A program made the position numbers and the translations under genes. A DNA stretch of 64,000 nucleotides, taken from Halomonas getboli (GTDB lineage: Bacteria; Pseudomonadota; Gammaproteobacteria; Pseudomonadales; Halomonadaceae). Shown here piece by piece: positions 1 through 9,493 of this stretch. The stretch's first letter is position 1. Every line of letters starts with the position of its first letter. A model generated the notes under the pieces. The model had not been told where the DNA came from, did not search any database, and saw only the letters and a list, made by a program, of their open reading frames with translations. The stretch lies in NCBI RefSeq assembly GCF_023094245.1, contig NZ_JALMEW010000005.1:310001-374000 (forward strand). Reading direction: 5' to 3'.

Positions 1-264
<264 letters not shown>

Positions 265-449
265 TCAACGCGCCCGCTGTCACGCGCAGGGCTCGACATG
301 TGTCCGATGCCGCTTGGAGGGCTCGACGCGTGCCCGTCCACAGGCGGATGACGTGAGCCCGATCACCGCGGCAGTGAATGCCCTGTCTTCGGTGCCGGGT
401 GTCGCGTAGGCGACGCCCGGCATCTCTCGAACCCCATGAGGAGTCGCTC

Positions 450-1307
450 ATGACCATGACCGAACAGCTCGAGCTGGTCTCGGCCAACCGCAGCTTCGGC
501 GGCTGGCACAAGCGCTATCGCCATCGCTCCCGGGCGCTGGACTGCGAGATGACCTTTGCCATCTATCTGCCGCCCCAGGCGGAGACCGAGCGGGTGCCGC
601 TGCTGTGGTGGCTGTCGGGGCTGACCTGTACCGACGAGAACTTCATGCAGAAGGCCGGCGCCCAGCGCCTGGCCGCGGAGCTCGGCATCGCCATCGTCTG
701 CCCTGACACCAGCCCGCGCGGGCTGAACCTGCCCGGCGAGGACGACAGCTACGACTTCGGCACCGGTGCGGGCTTCTACGTCAACGCCACCCAGGCGCCG
801 TGGAAGGGCCACTATCGGATGTACGACTATGTGGCCGAGGAGTTGCCCTCGGTGGTGCGCCAGCACTTCCCGGTCAACGGCCGCGAGGCGATCAGCGGGC
901 ATTCCATGGGCGGTCACGGCGCGCTGATCCTGGCCCTGCGCCGGCCCGGGCACTACCGCTCGGTGTCGGCCTTCGCGCCGGTGGTCAATCCGACCCAGTG
1001 TCCCTGGGGCCGCAAGGCCTTCGGCGGCTACCTGGGGGAAGACACCAGCGAGTGGACTCAGTACGACGCCTGTGAGCTGGTGGCGCGCGGCGCCTCGCGT
1101 CAGCCGCTGTTCGTCGACCAGGGAGAAGCCGACGACTTCCTCGAGGAGCAGCTGTGCCCCGAGCGCCTGGAAGCGGTGTGCGCCGAGCACAACCATCCGC
1201 TGACCCTGCGTCGCCAGCCCGGCTACGATCACAGCTACTTCTTCATCGCCAGCTTCATCGACGATCACCTGCGCTACCACGCCGAGCATCTCCACGCCCG
1301 GCGCTGA
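450..1307 (+). CDS. fghA: S-formylglutathione hydrolase
   Basis: This 285-residue esterase D family hydrolase splits S-formylglutathione into formate and glutathione and completes the glutathione-dependent formaldehyde route begun by the preceding dehydrogenase. The nucleophile motif GHSMGGHG is visible with Ser at about residue 152, the catalytic His lies in GYDHSYFF at about 261, and an acidic residue in DQGEADDF at about 228 fits the third triad member. The frame is open further upstream, but the ATG at 450 is chosen because a TGAGGAG ribosome-binding site lies just before it and the protein then starts at the family's usual place. A hairpin terminator follows the stop. Confidence 0.93.
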   Translation: MTMTEQLELVSANRSFGGWHKRYRHRSRALDCEMTFAIYLPPQAETERVPLLWWLSGLTCTDENFMQKAGAQRLAAELGIAIVCPDTSPRGLNLPGEDDSYDFGTGAGFYVNATQAPWKGHYRMYDYVAEELPSVVRQHFPVNGREAISGHSMGGHGALILALRRPGHYRSVSAFAPVVNPTQCPWGRKAFGGYLGEDTSEWTQYDACELVARGASRQPLFVDQGEADDFLEEQLCPERLEAVCAEHNHPLTLRRQPGYDHSYFFIASFIDDHLRYHAEHLHARR

Positions 1308-1331
1308 AGCGCCGACGCCGCTCGTCCGATC

Positions 1332-1357
1332 GCGTGCCGCCCTCCTGGGCGGCACGC
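1332..1357 (+). terminator. Rho-independent terminator after fghA
   Basis: An 11-bp perfect stem (GCGTGCCGCCC / GGGCGGCACGC) with a TCCT loop is followed by TTCGTTCTGT. It lies 25 bases after the fghA stop. The T tract is weak. Confidence 0.6.
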
Positions 1358-1584
1358 TTCGTTCTGTCTCCATGTCCGTTGGCGACGCCGGCATTCCCAG
1401 GAGCGACTCATTGTCGCGGTAAACCGGAAAATCGCTCCTCGATAGGCAAATTTGACATGCCGGAAAACGACATGGCGGGTAAATTCGGCGCTGAGCATGC
1501 CTGTCCGCGACAGGTGCTCCGCCATGAGGCCGGCCCTGCCTGACACACAATAACGACGACAAGACACCACCGTGCTGGAGACCG

Positions 1585-2724
1585 ATGATGACAAGCGCTC
1601 CCTCGACCTCGCGTCATGCCGACGTACCACAGACGATCGGCTTTCTGCTGCTGGACAACTTCACCCTGATCTCGCTCGCCTCGGCCATCGAGCCGCTGCG
1701 GATGGCCAACCAGCTGGCCGGTCGCGAGCTCTATCGCTGGTATACCCTGACCCTCGACGGCGGCCCGGTGCGCGCCAGCGACGGCCTTCAGATCACCCCG
1801 GATGCCTCGACCACCGTGCCGCTGGCGCTGGACATGGTGATCGTCTGCGGCGGGGTGGGCCCGCAGCGCAGCGTCCAGCGTGAACACGTCGCCTGGCTGC
1901 AGTCCGAGGCGCGCCAGTCTCGGCGTCTCGGCGCCGTCTGCACCGGCACCTGGGCGCTGGCCCGCGCCGGGCTGCTCGACGGCTACGAGGCCAGCGTGCA
2001 CTGGGAGTGCCTGGCCGCCATGCAGGAGGCCTTCCCCAAGGTCTCGCTGACCACGCGGCTGTTCTCCATCGACCGCGACCGTGCCACCTCCTCCGGCGGC
2101 ACCGCGCCGATGGACATGGTGCTGACCCTGATCGGCCGCGACCATGGCCGCGAGCTGGCCGCCGGCATCTCCGAGATGTTCATCTACGACCGCGTGCGCA
2201 ACGAGCAGGACCAGCAGCGGGTGCCGCTCAAGCACGTGCTGGGTACCACCCAGCCGCGGCTGCTGGAAATCGTGGCGCTGATGGAGGCCAACCTCGAGGA
2301 GCCGATCAGCCTCGACGAGCTGGCCGGCTACGTGAACGTGTCGCGGCGCCAGCTGGAACGGCTGTTCCAGAAGAACCTGCACTGCTCGCCGTCGCGCTAC
2401 TACCTCAAGCTGCGCCTGACCCGCGCCCGGCAGCTGCTCAAGCAGACGCCGATGTCGATCATCGAGGTGGCCTCGGCCTGCGGCTTCGTCTCCACGCCGC
2501 ACTTCTCCAAGTGCTACCGCGAGTATTTCGGCATTCCGCCCCGCGACGAGCGCCTGGGCTCCAGCGCCGTGGACCTGTTGCCGGTGCAGCTGGGGCAGGA
2601 GGCCGCGGTCATGCTACAGTCCGCCTCGTTCGAGTCGGTTCCCGACACCCCGGTCTCCGCGGCCATGAGCGCCCTGGACCAGGCCCGGGGGGAGCCGACC
2701 TATGCCAGCGTCAGGCTGAGCTAA
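1585..2724 (+). CDS. gbdR: GlxA/AraC-family activator, GbdR-like (glycine betaine and dimethylglycine regulator)
   Basis: The 379-residue protein has an N-terminal DJ-1/PfpI (GATase1-like) domain, with IGFLLLDNFTLISLASAIEP near residue 18 and the nucleophile-elbow region GAVCTGTWALARAG near 115. A C-terminal AraC-type double helix-turn-helix spans roughly residues 225-325 (YVNVSRRQLERLF, ACGFVSTPHFSKCYREYF). The N-terminal block closely resembles Pseudomonas GbdR, which activates gbcAB and dgc genes when glycine betaine or dimethylglycine is present. It lies upstream of the dgc-etf genes, with mtgA in between. Two adjacent ATG codons (1585, 1588) could both serve as start. The exact ligand is inferred from homology and context. 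Confidence 0.85.
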   Translation: MMTSAPSTSRHADVPQTIGFLLLDNFTLISLASAIEPLRMANQLAGRELYRWYTLTLDGGPVRASDGLQITPDASTTVPLALDMVIVCGGVGPQRSVQREHVAWLQSEARQSRRLGAVCTGTWALARAGLLDGYEASVHWECLAAMQEAFPKVSLTTRLFSIDRDRATSSGGTAPMDMVLTLIGRDHGRELAAGISEMFIYDRVRNEQDQQRVPLKHVLGTTQPRLLEIVALMEANLEEPISLDELAGYVNVSRRQLERLFQKNLHCSPSRYYLKLRLTRARQLLKQTPMSIIEVASACGFVSTPHFSKCYREYFGIPPRDERLGSSAVDLLPVQLGQEAAVMLQSASFESVPDTPVSAAMSALDQARGEPTYASVRLS

Positions 2725-2800
2725 CGCGAAGGCCTGGCGCCGGGAGGGTCCATCCCCGCCAATGGGGAGTGGGCCCCTGACGAGTGCCGGGCAGGGAGCG

Positions 2801-3502
2801 ATGCGAAAAGGATGGCGATGGCTGGCGCGGGCCCTGGGGCTCGCGCTGCTGGGTGGAATCGGCCTCAGCGTGCTGGCCGTGTTGATGCTGCGCGTGGTGC
2901 CGGTGGGCGGTTCGATGGTGATGCTCGAGCGCAAGGTGGAAGCCTGGCGCGACGGCGAATCCCTGGATATCCGCCAGGACTGGCGCCCCTGGGACCAGCT
3001 CGCCGACAGCGCCAAGGTGGCGGTGATCGCCGCCGAGGACCAGCGCTTCCCCGAGCATCACGGTTTCGACCTGGTCGAGCTGCGCCGCGCCGTCGAAGCC
3101 AGCCTCGATGGCGGCGACCTGCGCGGTGCCAGCACCCTCAGCCAGCAGACCGCCAAGAACCTCTTCCTGTGGACCGGCCGCAGCTGGGTGCGCAAGGGCC
3201 TGGAGGCCTGGTTCACCCTGCTGCTCGAGACGCTGTGGCCCAAGCAGCGCATCCTCGAGGTCTATCTCAATATCGCCGAGTGGGACGATGGGGTGTTCGG
3301 TCTGGAGGCCGCCTCGCGCCACTACTTCGGCGTGTCGGCGTCGCATCTGAGCAACGTCCAGGCCAGTCGGCTGGCCGCCATCCTGCCCAATCCCCGCGGC
3401 TGGAGTGCCTCCCGCCCCAGCGCTCACGTGCTGCGTCGCAGTGCCTGGATCCGCGGGCAGATGCGCAATCTCGGCGGTGCCAGCTACCTCGAACGTCTCT
3501 AG
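2801..3502 (+). CDS. mtgA: Monofunctional biosynthetic peptidoglycan glycosyltransferase
   Basis: This 233-residue GT51 enzyme polymerises lipid II into glycan strands without a transpeptidase domain. One N-terminal membrane anchor is visible (ALGLALLGGIGLSVLAVLML). The GT51 motifs follow in order: AAEDQRFPEHHGFD with the catalytic Glu, GASTLSQQTAKNLFLW, and RILEVYLNIAEW. An ATG at 2762 is in frame, but the one at 2801 follows a GCAGGGAGCG ribosome-binding site and gives a normal length. It has no evident link to betaine catabolism although it sits between gbdR and the dgc operon. Confidence 0.9.
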   Translation: MRKGWRWLARALGLALLGGIGLSVLAVLMLRVVPVGGSMVMLERKVEAWRDGESLDIRQDWRPWDQLADSAKVAVIAAEDQRFPEHHGFDLVELRRAVEASLDGGDLRGASTLSQQTAKNLFLWTGRSWVRKGLEAWFTLLLETLWPKQRILEVYLNIAEWDDGVFGLEAASRHYFGVSASHLSNVQASRLAAILPNPRGWSASRPSAHVLRRSAWIRGQMRNLGGASYLERL

Positions 3503-3525
3503 AGGCGGCGTCGATCTGCCGCCGT

Positions 3526-3539
3526 GTCGCGATCGCGAC
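3526..3539. promoter_or_regulatory. 14-bp palindrome upstream of the dipeptidase-dgc operon
   Basis: GTCGCGATCGCGAC is a perfect palindrome located 107 bases before the first gene of the dgc operon. The pattern GTCG-N6-CGAC, preceded by GT, recurs at 14045 between the BCCT carrier and fdhA. It could be an operator for the GbdR-like activator; this is inference only. Confidence 0.3.
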
Positions 3540-3645
3540 GGGCGTGACGCTTTTGGAATTTTCCCGGTCGTTTCCAGGCGCCGGGGCCCGCAGGGCGGGG
3601 GATATGCTGCCGGCGTGACCATGCGCTACTACGGAGCCCCCTGCC

Positions 3646-4621
<976 letters not shown>

Positions 4622-4623
<2 letters not shown>

Positions 4624-4700
4624 GGGGTGGCGAGGCGTGAGGGTTGAGGAGCCGGCTCCCGCTCTCGCCCTTCGCCGTTCGCCCTTCGCGCCTCGCACTG
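4622..4700. repeat. Intergenic inverted repeat of GAGG/GCGAGG-type units
   Basis: After the dipeptidase stop, a left arm rich in GGCGAGG and GTGAGGG units (4624-4652) faces a right arm of CTCGCCCTTCG and GCGCCTCGC units (4661-4698), so the arms are imperfect inverted copies. It separates the dipeptidase from the next gene. Similar architecture is seen at 7417-7500 and 51499-51658. Confidence 0.55.
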
Positions 4701-4767
4701 CGCGCCCAATCCTGCTGCTCGCCGCCCTGAGCCCCATAACAATCAGCAAGATCCGAGGAACAAGACC

Positions 4768-5325
4768 GTGACCAAGATGGCCCCTGAACTGCCGATCGAA
4801 GTGGATGCCGACACCGGTATCTGGACCACCGATGCCCTGCCGATGCTGTACGTGCCGCGTCACTTCTTCATCAACAACCACGTGGCCGTGGAAGAGGCCC
4901 TGGGCGCCGAGAAGTACGCCGAGATTCTCTACCATGCCGGCTACAAGAGCGCCTGGCACTGGTGCGAGAAGGAGGCCGAATGCCACGGCCTCGAGGGCGT
5001 CGACGTTTTCGAGCACTACATGAAGCGCCTCTCCCAGCGCGGCTGGGGGCTGTTCATCACCGAGGACATCGACCTCGACGCCGGCACCTGCCGCGTGCGC
5101 CTCGAGCACAGCGCCTTCGTCTATCAGATGGGCAAGGTCGGCCGGAAGATCGAATATATGTTCACCGGCTGGTTCGCCGGCGCCATGGACCAGATCCTCG
5201 CCGCCCGTGGAAGCGACTTGCGCACCGTCGCCGAGCAGACCCAGAGCGGCGCCGAAGAAGGCTGTGACGTCGGCGTCTTCGTGACCCGTCCGATCGCCGC
5301 AATCTCGAACAACGCGCAGGGCTGA
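4768..5325 (+). CDS. DUF5943-type small conserved protein of the dgc operon
   Basis: The 185-residue protein starts with GTG at 4768, preceded by a CCGAGGAA ribosome-binding site. It closely resembles the small protein found between the M19 dipeptidase and dgcA in Pseudomonas aeruginosa. Conserved-looking stretches are LPMLYVPRHFFINNHVAVEE, GYKSAWHWCEKEAECHGLEG, RLSQRGWGLF and KIEYMFTGWFAGAMDQILAA. No signal peptide or membrane segment is visible, so it is probably cytoplasmic. It is followed 13 bases later by dgcA, which argues for a role with the demethylase, for example in assembly or substrate handling. The biochemical function is unknown to me. Confidence 0.82.
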   Translation: MTKMAPELPIEVDADTGIWTTDALPMLYVPRHFFINNHVAVEEALGAEKYAEILYHAGYKSAWHWCEKEAECHGLEGVDVFEHYMKRLSQRGWGLFITEDIDLDAGTCRVRLEHSAFVYQMGKVGRKIEYMFTGWFAGAMDQILAARGSDLRTVAEQTQSGAEEGCDVGVFVTRPIAAISNNAQG

Positions 5326-5338
5326 GGAGGCATCACCC

Positions 5339-7411
5339 ATGGCATTCGACGCGATCTTCCAGCCGATCGAGATCGGCAACCTCACCATTCGCAACCGCGT
5401 GGTCAGCACCGCCCACGCCGAGGTCTATGCGACCGACGGTGGCATGACCACCGACCGCTACGTCAAGTACTACGAAGAGAAGGCCAAGGGCGGCTGCGGC
5501 CTGTGCATCTGCGGCGGCTCCTCGGTGGTCTCCATCGACAGCCCGCAGGCCTGGTGGAGCTCGGTGAACCTGTCCACCGACCGCATCATCCCGCACTTCC
5601 AGAATCTGGCCGACGCCGTGCACAAGCACGGCGGCAAGATCATGATCCAGATCACCCATATGGGTCGTCGCTCGCGCTGGGACGGCTTCAACTGGTCGAC
5701 CCTGCTGTCGCCGTCTGGCATCCGCGAGCCGGTGCACCGCTCCACCTGCAAGACCATCGAGGAGGAGGAGATCTGGCGCATCATCGGTGACTTCGCCCAG
5801 GCCGCGCGCCGGGCCAAGGAAGGCGGCCTGGACGGCGTCGAGCTGTCCGCCGTGCACCAGCACCTGATCGACCAGTTCTGGAGCCCGCGCGTCAACAAGC
5901 GGACCGACCAGTGGGGCGGCAGCTTCGAGAACCGCATGCGCTTCGGCATGGAAGTGCTCAAGGCCGTGCGCGCCGAGGTCGGCGACGACTTCGTGGTCGG
6001 CATGCGCATCTGCGGCGACGAGTTCCATCCGGACGGCCTGTCCCACGACGACATGAAGCAGATCGCCGCCTACTACGATGCCACCGGTCAGGTGGACTTC
6101 TTCGGCGTGGTCGGCTCGGGCTGCGACACCCACGACACCCTGGCCAACGTCATCCCCAACATGTCCTTCCCGCCGGAGCCGTTCCTGCACCTGGCGGCGG
6201 GCATCAAGGAAGTGGTCTCCAAGCCGGTGATCCACGCCCAGAACATCAAGGACCCGAACCAGGCCAGCCGCATCCTCGAAGGCGGCTACGTGGACCTGGT
6301 GGGCATGACCCGCGCACACATCGCCGACCCGCACCTGATCGCCAAGATCAAGATGGACCAGGTCGACCAGATCCGTCAGTGCGTCGGCGCCAACTACTGC
6401 ATAGACCGCCAGTACCAGGGCCTGGACGTGCTGTGCATCCAGAATGCCGCGACCTCCCGCGAGTACATGGGCCTGCCGCATATCATCGAGCCCACCGAAG
6501 GCAAGAAGCGCAAGATCGTGGTGGTCGGCGGTGGCCCCGGTGGCATGGAAGCGGCTCGCGTGGCCGCCGAGCGTGGCCATGACGTGACCCTGTTCGAGGC
6601 CTCCGAGGCCATCGGCGGGCAGATCACCACTGCCGCCAAGGCGCCTCAGCGTGACCAGATCGCCGGCATCACCCGCTGGTATCAGCTCGAGCTGGCCCGC
6701 CTCAACGTCGACCTGCGTCTCGGCACTCGCGCTGACGAGGCCACCATCAAGGACCTCAAGGCCGACATCGTGGTGCTCGCCACCGGCGGCCGGCCCTATC
6801 TCGACCAGTACCCCGAGTGGGGCTACTCCGAGAATCCCGAGGAGAGCCTGGTGGTCAGCACCTGGGACGTGCTCGACGGCAAGGTCGAGCCGGGCAAGAA
6901 CGTGCTGATCTACGACGCCCTGTGCGAGTTCGCCGGCATGTCCGCGGCCGACTATCTGGCCGACAAGGGCGCCAAGGTCGAGATCGTCACCGACGACATC
7001 AAGCCCGGTGCGGCGGTCGGCGGCACCACCTTCCCGACCTACTATCGCAGCCTCTACGAGAAGGAGGTGATCATGACCTCCGACCTGATGCTGCACAAGG
7101 TCTATCGCGAGGGCGACTCCCTGGTGGCGGTGCTCGAGAACGAGTACACCGGCCAGCAGGAGGAGCGCGTGGTCGACCAGATCGTGGTCGAGAACGGCGT
7201 GCGTCCCGACGAGGGCCTCTACTACGCGCTCAAGCAGGAGTCGCGCAACAAGGGCCAGGTGGATCTCGAGGCGCTGTACGACATCAAGCCGCAGCCCTGC
7301 CTGAGCGAGGACGGCGACGGCTTCCTGCTGTTCCGTCTGGGCGACTGCACCGCGCCGCGCAACACCCATGCCGCGATCTACGACGCCCTGCGCCTCTGCA
7401 AGGACTTTTAA
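5339..7411 (+). CDS. dgcA: Dimethylglycine demethylase subunit A (trimethylamine dehydrogenase-like flavoprotein)
   Basis: The 690-residue flavoprotein has an N-terminal old-yellow-enzyme/TMADH barrel (about 1-340), a cluster-binding region (348-366), and a C-terminal Rossmann part beginning KIVVVGGGPGGMEAARVAAE near residue 397. With DgcB it converts dimethylglycine to sarcosine, releasing formaldehyde. A GGAGG site precedes the ATG by a few bases. In the cluster region the cysteines are C348, C354 and C366; the position that is the second cluster Cys in trimethylamine dehydrogenase is Ala351 (CVGANYC). The cluster may therefore be altered or absent. The electron path presumably runs to DgcB and the neighbouring ETF. 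Confidence 0.92.
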   Translation: MAFDAIFQPIEIGNLTIRNRVVSTAHAEVYATDGGMTTDRYVKYYEEKAKGGCGLCICGGSSVVSIDSPQAWWSSVNLSTDRIIPHFQNLADAVHKHGGKIMIQITHMGRRSRWDGFNWSTLLSPSGIREPVHRSTCKTIEEEEIWRIIGDFAQAARRAKEGGLDGVELSAVHQHLIDQFWSPRVNKRTDQWGGSFENRMRFGMEVLKAVRAEVGDDFVVGMRICGDEFHPDGLSHDDMKQIAAYYDATGQVDFFGVVGSGCDTHDTLANVIPNMSFPPEPFLHLAAGIKEVVSKPVIHAQNIKDPNQASRILEGGYVDLVGMTRAHIADPHLIAKIKMDQVDQIRQCVGANYCIDRQYQGLDVLCIQNAATSREYMGLPHIIEPTEGKKRKIVVVGGGPGGMEAARVAAERGHDVTLFEASEAIGGQITTAAKAPQRDQIAGITRWYQLELARLNVDLRLGTRADEATIKDLKADIVVLATGGRPYLDQYPEWGYSENPEESLVVSTWDVLDGKVEPGKNVLIYDALCEFAGMSAADYLADKGAKVEIVTDDIKPGAAVGGTTFPTYYRSLYEKEVIMTSDLMLHKVYREGDSLVAVLENEYTGQQEERVVDQIVVENGVRPDEGLYYALKQESRNKGQVDLEALYDIKPQPCLSEDGDGFLLFRLGDCTAPRNTHAAIYDALRLCKDF

Positions 7412-7416
7412 CCCCT

Positions 7417-7500
7417 AGCTGGAAGCCCGAAGCTTGAAGCTGGAAGGAAATCCCGCGCGTTGCGCGCTTTCTTTCAGCTTCCGGCTTGCCGCTTCCGGCT
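7417..7500. repeat. Intergenic inverted repeat of GAAGCTGG/AAGC units between dgcA and dgcB
   Basis: The left arm (7417-7450) carries AGCTGGAAGCCCGAAGCTTG and further AAGCTGGAAGG units. The right arm (7468-7500) is its imperfect inverse (CAGCTTCCGGCTTGCCGCTT and so on). The loop includes the self-complementary GCGCGTTGCGCGC. A transcript would fold into a hairpin of about 33 bp between two genes whose products form one enzyme, so it may set the ratio of upstream to downstream mRNA. Confidence 0.6.
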
Positions 7501-7519
7501 CGCCGATGAGGTGAGCGAG

Positions 7520-9493
7520 ATGCTCGATACCTTACTTCCGATCCTGATCTTCGCCGCGCTGGGCCTGGCGGCGATCGGCGTCGTCCGGCGCGTGCGCCTG
7601 TGGCGCCAGGGGCGTCCCTCACCCGTGCCGCTGGTCAAGGGGCTGGCCTCCGTGCCGCGGCGCTATCTGGTCGACCTGCACCACGTGGTCGCCCGCGACA
7701 AGGTCATGTCCAACACCCACGTGGCCACCGCCGGCGGCTTCGTCGCCGCGGCCGTGCTGATGGTCCTGGTGCACGGTTTCGGCCTGGCCGAAGGCGTGCT
7801 CGGCTGGGTGCTGCTGGCCGCCAGTGCCACCATGTTCGCCGGCAGCTGCTTCGTGGCTCGCCGTCGTCGCAATCCCCCCGCGCGACTGTCCAAGGGCCCG
7901 TGGATGCGCCTGCCCAAGAGCCTGATGGCCTTCTCGCTGAGCGTCTTCGCCATCACCCTGCCTGCCGTGGGCCTGCTGCCCGAGGACTTCGGCAGCTGGG
8001 TGTTGGCGCTGGCGCTGTCCGCCGTGCTGGTCTGGGGCCTGGGCGAGATGGTCTTCGGCATGGCCTGGGGCGGGCCGATGAAGCACGCCTTCGCCGGCGC
8101 CCTGCACCTGGCCTTCCACCGTCGCGCCGAGCGCTTCGGCGAGGGCAATCGCTCCACCGGCCTCAAGGCCCTGAACCTGGACGACGAAGACGCCACCCTG
8201 GGCGTCGAGAAGCCCAGCGACTTCACCTGGAACCAGCTACTGGGCTTCGACGCCTGCGTGCAGTGCGGCCGCTGCGAGGCCATGTGCCCGGCCTTCGCCG
8301 CCGGCCAGCCGCTCAACCCCAAGAAGCTGATCCAGGACATGGTCGTCGGCATGGCCGGCGGCAGCGACGCCAACTACGCCGGCAGCCCCTATCCGGGCAA
8401 GCCGGTGGGCGAGCACGCCGGCACCCCCGGCGGCCCGATCGTGGCCCGCGAAGGCAAGGCCCTGGTGGACGCCGAGACCCTGTGGTCCTGCACCACCTGC
8501 CGCGCTTGCGTCGAGGAGTGCCCGATGATGATCGAGCACGTCGATGCCATCGTCGACATGCGTCGCTTCCTGACCCTCGAGCACGGCAACACCCCCAACA
8601 AGGGCGCCGAGGTGCTCGACAACCTGATCGCCACCGACAACCCCGGCGGCTTCGCCCCGGATGCCCGCATGCACTGGGCCGCCGACCTCGAGCTGCCGCT
8701 GTTGGCGGATCGCGGCGAGGCCGAGGTGCTGCTGTGGCTGGGTGACGGCGCCTACGACATGCGCAACCAGCGCACCCTGCGCTCGCTGGTCAAGGTGCTG
8801 CGCGCCGCCGACGTCGACTTCGCGGTGCTCGGCAACGAGGAGCGCGACAGCGGCGACGTGGCCCGTCGCCTGGGCGACGAGGCGACCTTCCAGAGCCTGG
8901 CCAAGCGCAACATCGCCACCCTGTCGAAGTACCGCTTCCAGCGCATCGTCACCTGTGACCCGCACAGCTTCCACGTGCTCGGTAACGAGTACGGTGAGCT
9001 GGGCGGCCACTACGAGGTGCGTCACCACAGCACCTACATCGCCGAGCTGTACGAGGCGGGTCGCCTGCACTTCAAGCCCTGGAAGGGCGGCGGCGTGACC
9101 TATCACGATCCCTGCTACCTGGGGCGCTACAACGGCGAGTACGAGGCGCCGCGCAACGTGCTCAAGGCGCTCGGCATCGAGGTCGCCGAGATGGAGCGCT
9201 CCGGGTTCCGCTCGCGCTGCTGCGGCGGCGGCGGCGGCGCGCCGATCACCGACATTCCCGGCGAGCGCCGGATTCCCGACATGCGCATGAAGGACGTGGG
9301 CGAGACCGGTGCCGAGGTGGTGGCCGTGGGCTGCCCGCAGTGCACCGCGATGCTCGAGGGCGTGGTCGATGCCACCGCCGAGGTGCGCGACATCGCCGAA
9401 CTGGTCGCCAACGCCCTGACCGAGGCGCCCGAGGCGTCCGTCGGTGCGGCCCGGCAATCATCGAACCGGCCTCAGGCCGTGGAGGTGGCGTGA
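7520..9493 (+). CDS. dgcB: Dimethylglycine demethylase subunit B, iron-sulfur membrane protein
   Basis: The 657-residue protein starts at the ATG at 7520, preceded by GATGAGGTGAG. It has several N-terminal hydrophobic segments in about the first 210 residues (LLPILIFAALGLAAIGVV and others). Two 4Fe-4S motifs follow (CVQCGRCEAMCPAFAAG and CTTCRACVEECPM), then C-terminal CCG domains typical of heterodisulfide reductase/GlpC-like proteins (YHDPCYLGRYN, RCCGGGGGAP, VGCPQCTAMLEG). It is likely the membrane-bound electron-transfer partner of DgcA. Its TGA overlaps the start of etfA (TGATG), which indicates translational coupling with the ETF genes. Confidence 0.92.
   Translation: MLDTLLPILIFAALGLAAIGVVRRVRLWRQGRPSPVPLVKGLASVPRRYLVDLHHVVARDKVMSNTHVATAGGFVAAAVLMVLVHGFGLAEGVLGWVLLAASATMFAGSCFVARRRRNPPARLSKGPWMRLPKSLMAFSLSVFAITLPAVGLLPEDFGSWVLALALSAVLVWGLGEMVFGMAWGGPMKHAFAGALHLAFHRRAERFGEGNRSTGLKALNLDDEDATLGVEKPSDFTWNQLLGFDACVQCGRCEAMCPAFAAGQPLNPKKLIQDMVVGMAGGSDANYAGSPYPGKPVGEHAGTPGGPIVAREGKALVDAETLWSCTTCRACVEECPMMIEHVDAIVDMRRFLTLEHGNTPNKGAEVLDNLIATDNPGGFAPDARMHWAADLELPLLADRGEAEVLLWLGDGAYDMRNQRTLRSLVKVLRAADVDFAVLGNEERDSGDVARRLGDEATFQSLAKRNIATLSKYRFQRIVTCDPHSFHVLGNEYGELGGHYEVRHHSTYIAELYEAGRLHFKPWKGGGVTYHDPCYLGRYNGEYEAPRNVLKALGIEVAEMERSGFRSRCCGGGGGAPITDIPGERRIPDMRMKDVGETGAEVVAVGCPQCTAMLEGVVDATAEVRDIAELVANALTEAPEASVGAARQSSNRPQAVEVA

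Noticed and set aside
5333-7369. 678-codon minus-strand frame opposite dgcA
   Set aside because: It is a mirror of the third-position GC bias of dgcA, rich in Val, Leu, Asp, Gly and His, without any recognisable domain.
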